Source of the DNA: an uncultured Selenomonas sp.
Lineage (GTDB): Bacteria > Bacillota > Negativicutes > Selenomonadales > Selenomonadaceae
DNA: 19,552 nt
Assembly: GCA_945494195.1 (NCBI GenBank)
Contig: CALYVJ010000003.1
Span: forward strand, 1-19,552
Reading direction: 5' to 3'
Position 1 is the stretch's first letter. Each line of letters opens with the position of its first letter. The notes under the pieces are model-generated. The model was not told where the DNA came from, ran no database searches, and was given only the letters and a program-made list of their open reading frames with translations. Shown here one piece after another: positions 17,565 through 19,552 of this stretch. The translations under genes were made by a program, and so were the position numbers.

Positions 17565-17654
17565 CAAGGGGAGTAGCTGAACGGCCTGATATCGTCAATA
17601 CGGATGCTGAAGCATCCCGGTACGGCCGGCTAACCGTTAGTAAGCGAGACCTTG
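17565..17654 (+). promoter_or_regulatory. yybP-ykoY manganese riboswitch aptamer
   Basis: The region contains the hallmark GGGGAGTAGC loop (17568-17577). P1 can form between CAAGG (17565-17569) and CCTTG (17650-17654), and an internal hairpin pairs GGATGC with GCATCC (17602-17617). Its place upstream of a TerC-type Mn exporter matches the known role of this class, which senses Mn2+. The 3' arm of P1 is shared with the terminator (17647-17655), so ligand binding should let transcription continue. Confidence 0.87.
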
Positions 17655-17703
17655 ATCTTATATAAAGTCATACTACGACTGTATATAGGTCAAGGTCTTT
17701 TTT
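17647..17703 (+). terminator. Riboswitch-controlled intrinsic terminator
   Basis: AGACCTTGA (17647-17655) pairs with TCAAGGTCT (17690-17698), with additional TATATA pairing inside and AGTC/GACT near the loop, followed by six T. The start of the hairpin coincides with the 3' side of the aptamer's P1. Confidence 0.9.
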
Positions 17704-17730
17704 GTACAGAAAGAAGAAGTGATAAGAAAC

Positions 17731-18423
17731 ATGGAAAATTTATTTACTGGTATGTTTTCGCCGGAATGGCTGGCAGCTTTTTCGGGAATCTTGCTTTTGG
17801 ATTTGCTGTTGTCGGGAGACAATGCGATTCTTATCGCCTTGGCGTGCAAGAATCTGCCGCATCATAACCGGCGCAAAGCTATCCTGATCGGTGGTTTTGG
17901 TGCGGTATTTATCCGCATTGTCTGCACCTTGTTTGCTACGGGGATTTTGGCTATGCCCTATATTGAGGCAATCGGCGGTGCGGCCTTGTTGTATATCGCC
18001 GTGAAGCTGGTTACGGATCATCGGGAAGATAAAGAGGATGGTTCCAGCCAGCCTACGACCTTTGGAGCGGCGGTGCGGACGATTCTGATTGCCGATTTCA
18101 TCATGAGCATCGACAATATCTTATCCCTGGCTGGTGTGGCCAATACCGTGCCGGAAGGAAAATGGAGCCTGATTATATGCGGGCTGCTGATTTCCATCCC
18201 CATTGTGCTTTTCGGCGCGCAGGTATTTTTGATGATCATGCTTAAAGTGCCGGCCCTTATTTATGCTGGTGCAGCAATCCTGGGGTACACGGCGGCGGAA
18301 CTCATGGTAGCGGATAAGGCAGTTGGTGCCCTTCTCCTCCCCTACGCCCTGTATATGAAAATTATTTTTGTGGCAGCCGTTTTAGCGATTGGCTGGTATA
18401 TCAATCATCACAATAAGGAGTGA
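17731..18423 (+). CDS. TerC-family manganese exporter (YkoY type)
   Basis: TerC-family proteins of the YkoY/MeeY kind export Mn2+ and supply exported enzymes with Mn. The 230-residue protein is a multi-pass membrane protein with about seven hydrophobic segments. Conserved acidic motifs are SGDNA (28-32) and MSIDN (125-129), the two symmetry-related ion-binding positions of the family. I chose ATG at 17731-17733 over a GTG at 17719, since the purine-rich stretch (AAGAAG) is upstream at a usable distance; the spacing is not perfect. It sits directly downstream of the Mn riboswitch, so expression should rise with Mn. It overlaps no neighbour; htpX follows after seven bases. Confidence 0.88.
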   Translation: MENLFTGMFSPEWLAAFSGILLLDLLLSGDNAILIALACKNLPHHNRRKAILIGGFGAVFIRIVCTLFATGILAMPYIEAIGGAALLYIAVKLVTDHREDKEDGSSQPTTFGAAVRTILIADFIMSIDNILSLAGVANTVPEGKWSLIICGLLISIPIVLFGAQVFLMIMLKVPALIYAGAAILGYTAAELMVADKAVGALLLPYALYMKIIFVAAVLAIGWYINHHNKE

Positions 18424-18430
18424 CGAAATC

Positions 18431-19285
18431 ATGAATAATCTCAAGACTCTTTTCTTAATGGTTCTATTGGCAGCCCTGATGATGTTTGTGGGCGGCCTGA
18501 TTGGCGGCAAAGCCGGTCTTATGGCTATGCTGATCCTGTCGCTGGGTATGGATATGTTCATGTACTGGTTCAGTGACACTATGGCCTTAAAATCTGCCGG
18601 TGCGCAGGAAATCTCCCGGGAAGATGCTCCGCAGCTTTTCCAGCTGGTGGAGAAACTGGCCGCTAATGCCAACCTCCCCATGCCGAAGGTTTGCATCATC
18701 AACAGCGATGTGCCAAATGCTTTTGCCACGGGCCGCAATCCGGACCATGCAGCCGTGGCTGTTACTACGGGAATCATGAATGTGCTGGACTACAATGAGC
18801 TCTCTGGCGTCTTGGCCCATGAGCTCTCCCATGTTAAGAATCGCGATATCCTGACGGGAACGATTGCGGCTATGATGGCAACGGTTATCACCTACTCGGC
18901 ACAGTTTCTGGCCTTCTTTGGCAACTCGGATGACGAGGATGGCGGCAACCCGATTGCCGCTTTGGCAATGGTTATTCTGGCACCGATTGCCGCTATGCTG
19001 ATTCAGATGGCCATCAGCCGTTCGCGTGAGTATGAGGCCGACCATGATGGCGGTGAAATTTGCGGCAATCCGAATTATTTGGCTGATGCCCTGGAGAAAA
19101 TCGAGTATTATGCAACGCATGCTCAGCCGATGTCACAGGCACAGCCAGCTACGGCTCATATGTATATCGTCAACCCGCTGAAAGGGTCTGGCAAAGCCAT
19201 TGCCAACTTGTTCAGCACGCATCCGGAAACCGCTGAGCGTATCGCCCGTCTGCGTCAGCAGGCCGCTGAAGCCCATATCCGCTGA
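18431..19285 (+). CDS. htpX: Membrane zinc metalloprotease HtpX
   Basis: HtpX is an M48-family membrane protease for quality control of membrane proteins. The 284-residue length fits. Two hydrophobic segments lie at 5-25 and 28-47, the zinc site is HELSH (130-134), two further hydrophobic segments lie at about 143-163 and 175-195, and the third ligand region REYEADHDG lies near 199-207. The ATG at 18431-18433 has AAGGAG about ten bases upstream; a longer frame would overlap terC and has no ribosome site. It is co-transcribed with terC, so its expression is probably coupled to the Mn riboswitch. In E. coli HtpX is a heat- and Cpx-induced gene. Confidence 0.93.
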   Translation: MNNLKTLFLMVLLAALMMFVGGLIGGKAGLMAMLILSLGMDMFMYWFSDTMALKSAGAQEISREDAPQLFQLVEKLAANANLPMPKVCIINSDVPNAFATGRNPDHAAVAVTTGIMNVLDYNELSGVLAHELSHVKNRDILTGTIAAMMATVITYSAQFLAFFGNSDDEDGGNPIAALAMVILAPIAAMLIQMAISRSREYEADHDGGEICGNPNYLADALEKIEYYATHAQPMSQAQPATAHMYIVNPLKGSGKAIANLFSTHPETAERIARLRQQAAEAHIR

Positions 19286-19290
19286 AAAAA

Positions 19291-19417
19291 CGTGAAGTGA
19301 CAACCCGCTACAAGAAATTTTTGCCTTTTAATTAAGAGTTGGAAAACAGTTAAACGCGCTTCGCTTGGACGAAACTGCTTTTCCAACGAGAACGCAGGCA
19401 AAAATTTCTTGCTTCAC
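19291..19417. repeat. Large nested inverted repeat after htpX
   Basis: CAAGAAATTTTTGCCT (19311-19326) is exactly complementary to AGGCAAAAATTTCTTG (19396-19411). Outside it, CGTGAAG (19291-19297) pairs with CTTCACG (19411-19417, bridging a bulge). Inside it, GTTGGAAAA-CAGTT pairs with AACTG-CTTTTCCAAC (about 19338-19387) with one bulged base, and a small GCGCTTCGC hairpin sits in the loop. The whole could fold as one long stem in DNA or RNA. It is not a classic terminator. Confidence 0.8.
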
Positions 19418-19447
19418 GCGGAACGTCAAGGCTACGCTTATGGTACT

Positions 19448-19510
19448 GGGGCCCCCGCCGCCTCGGTTAGAGTCGGCACGAATTGCTGCGCCCTCGGAGG
19501 GGGGAGCCCC
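19448..19510. repeat. GC-rich palindromic block, possible dispersed repeat
   Basis: GGGGCCCCC (19448-19456) and the complementary GGGGGGAGCCCC (about 19499-19510) bracket a GC-rich spacer with further CCTC/GAGG pairing. It does not translate into a plausible protein start and does not resemble a tRNA. The style is that of dispersed palindromic elements, and the block continues to the end of the window. Confidence 0.5.
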
Positions 19511-19552
19511 GCGAAACTTGCCACAGACTCAGCCGCCGCTAGGGGCAGTGCC

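Larger units (their letters stand above)
19286..19552. other. Intergenic region without a gene, repeat-bearing
   Basis: No plausible reading frame with a ribosome site is visible over these 267 bases. The left half is a nested inverted repeat (19291-19417); the right half (about 19440-19552) is GC-rich and palindromic and runs off the window. Confidence 0.7.

Noticed and set aside
19286..19552. Possible tRNA or rRNA edge
   Set aside because: No cloverleaf, T-loop or rRNA signature is visible in the GC-rich block.

Overview
The window is the replication-origin neighbourhood of a bacterial chromosome. Gene content and order (rpmH-rnpA-yidD-yidC-jag-mnmE-mnmG-rsmG on the minus strand; dnaA-dnaN-S4 gene-recF-DUF721 gene-remB-gyrB on the plus strand) are of the Firmicutes type. 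The zinc-ribbon DUF721 protein, the moderately high GC content of the housekeeping genes, and the absence of a parAB pair next to rsmG lead me to infer a member of the Negativicutes, probably Selenomonadaceae. That placement is inference and not proven by any single motif.

Layout, left to right. (1) 1-1171: the decayed remains of a GGDEF-EAL c-di-GMP signalling gene, carrying a nonsense codon, two apparent internal deletions and a probable frameshift; its start is embedded in a compact cluster of DnaA boxes (1152-1234). (2) 1260-2901: two secreted proteins of unknown function, on the minus strand. (3) 3036-3114: a terminator and a parS centromere site, marking the end of the leftward operon. 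(4) 3127-9514: the leftward operon, driven by a full-consensus promoter at 9626-9654. It covers ribosomal protein L34, RNase P protein, membrane-protein insertion (YidD, YidC), the RNA-binding protein Jag/KhpB, and tRNA and rRNA modification (MnmE, MnmG, RsmG). (5) 9515-9956: the upstream half of oriC, with DnaA boxes and the dnaA promoter. (6) 9957-11375: dnaA. (7) 11376-11646: the downstream half of oriC, with more DnaA boxes, a hairpin and a DnaA-trio-like unwinding element. (8) 11647-17471: dnaN, S4-domain gene, recF, a DUF721 (DciA-type) zinc-ribbon protein, remB and gyrB. (9) 17492-18423: a yybP-ykoY manganese riboswitch with an overlapping terminator, controlling a TerC-family manganese exporter, followed by the membrane protease gene htpX. 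(10) 19286-19552: no gene, but a large nested inverted repeat and a GC-rich palindromic block that looks like a dispersed repeat.

Together the genes cover replication initiation (DnaA, clamp, a candidate helicase loader, gyrase), repair (RecF), segregation (parS), and the RNA and membrane maturation genes that usually flank the origin. The most distinctive features are the bipartite oriC with a readable DnaA-trio, a separate DnaA-box cluster about 8 kb from dnaA over the start of the broken EAL gene, the parS inside a longer palindrome, the DciA-like protein carrying a zinc ribbon, and the nested inverted repeat after htpX. I did not find a clear multi-gene defence or otherwise novel system here.
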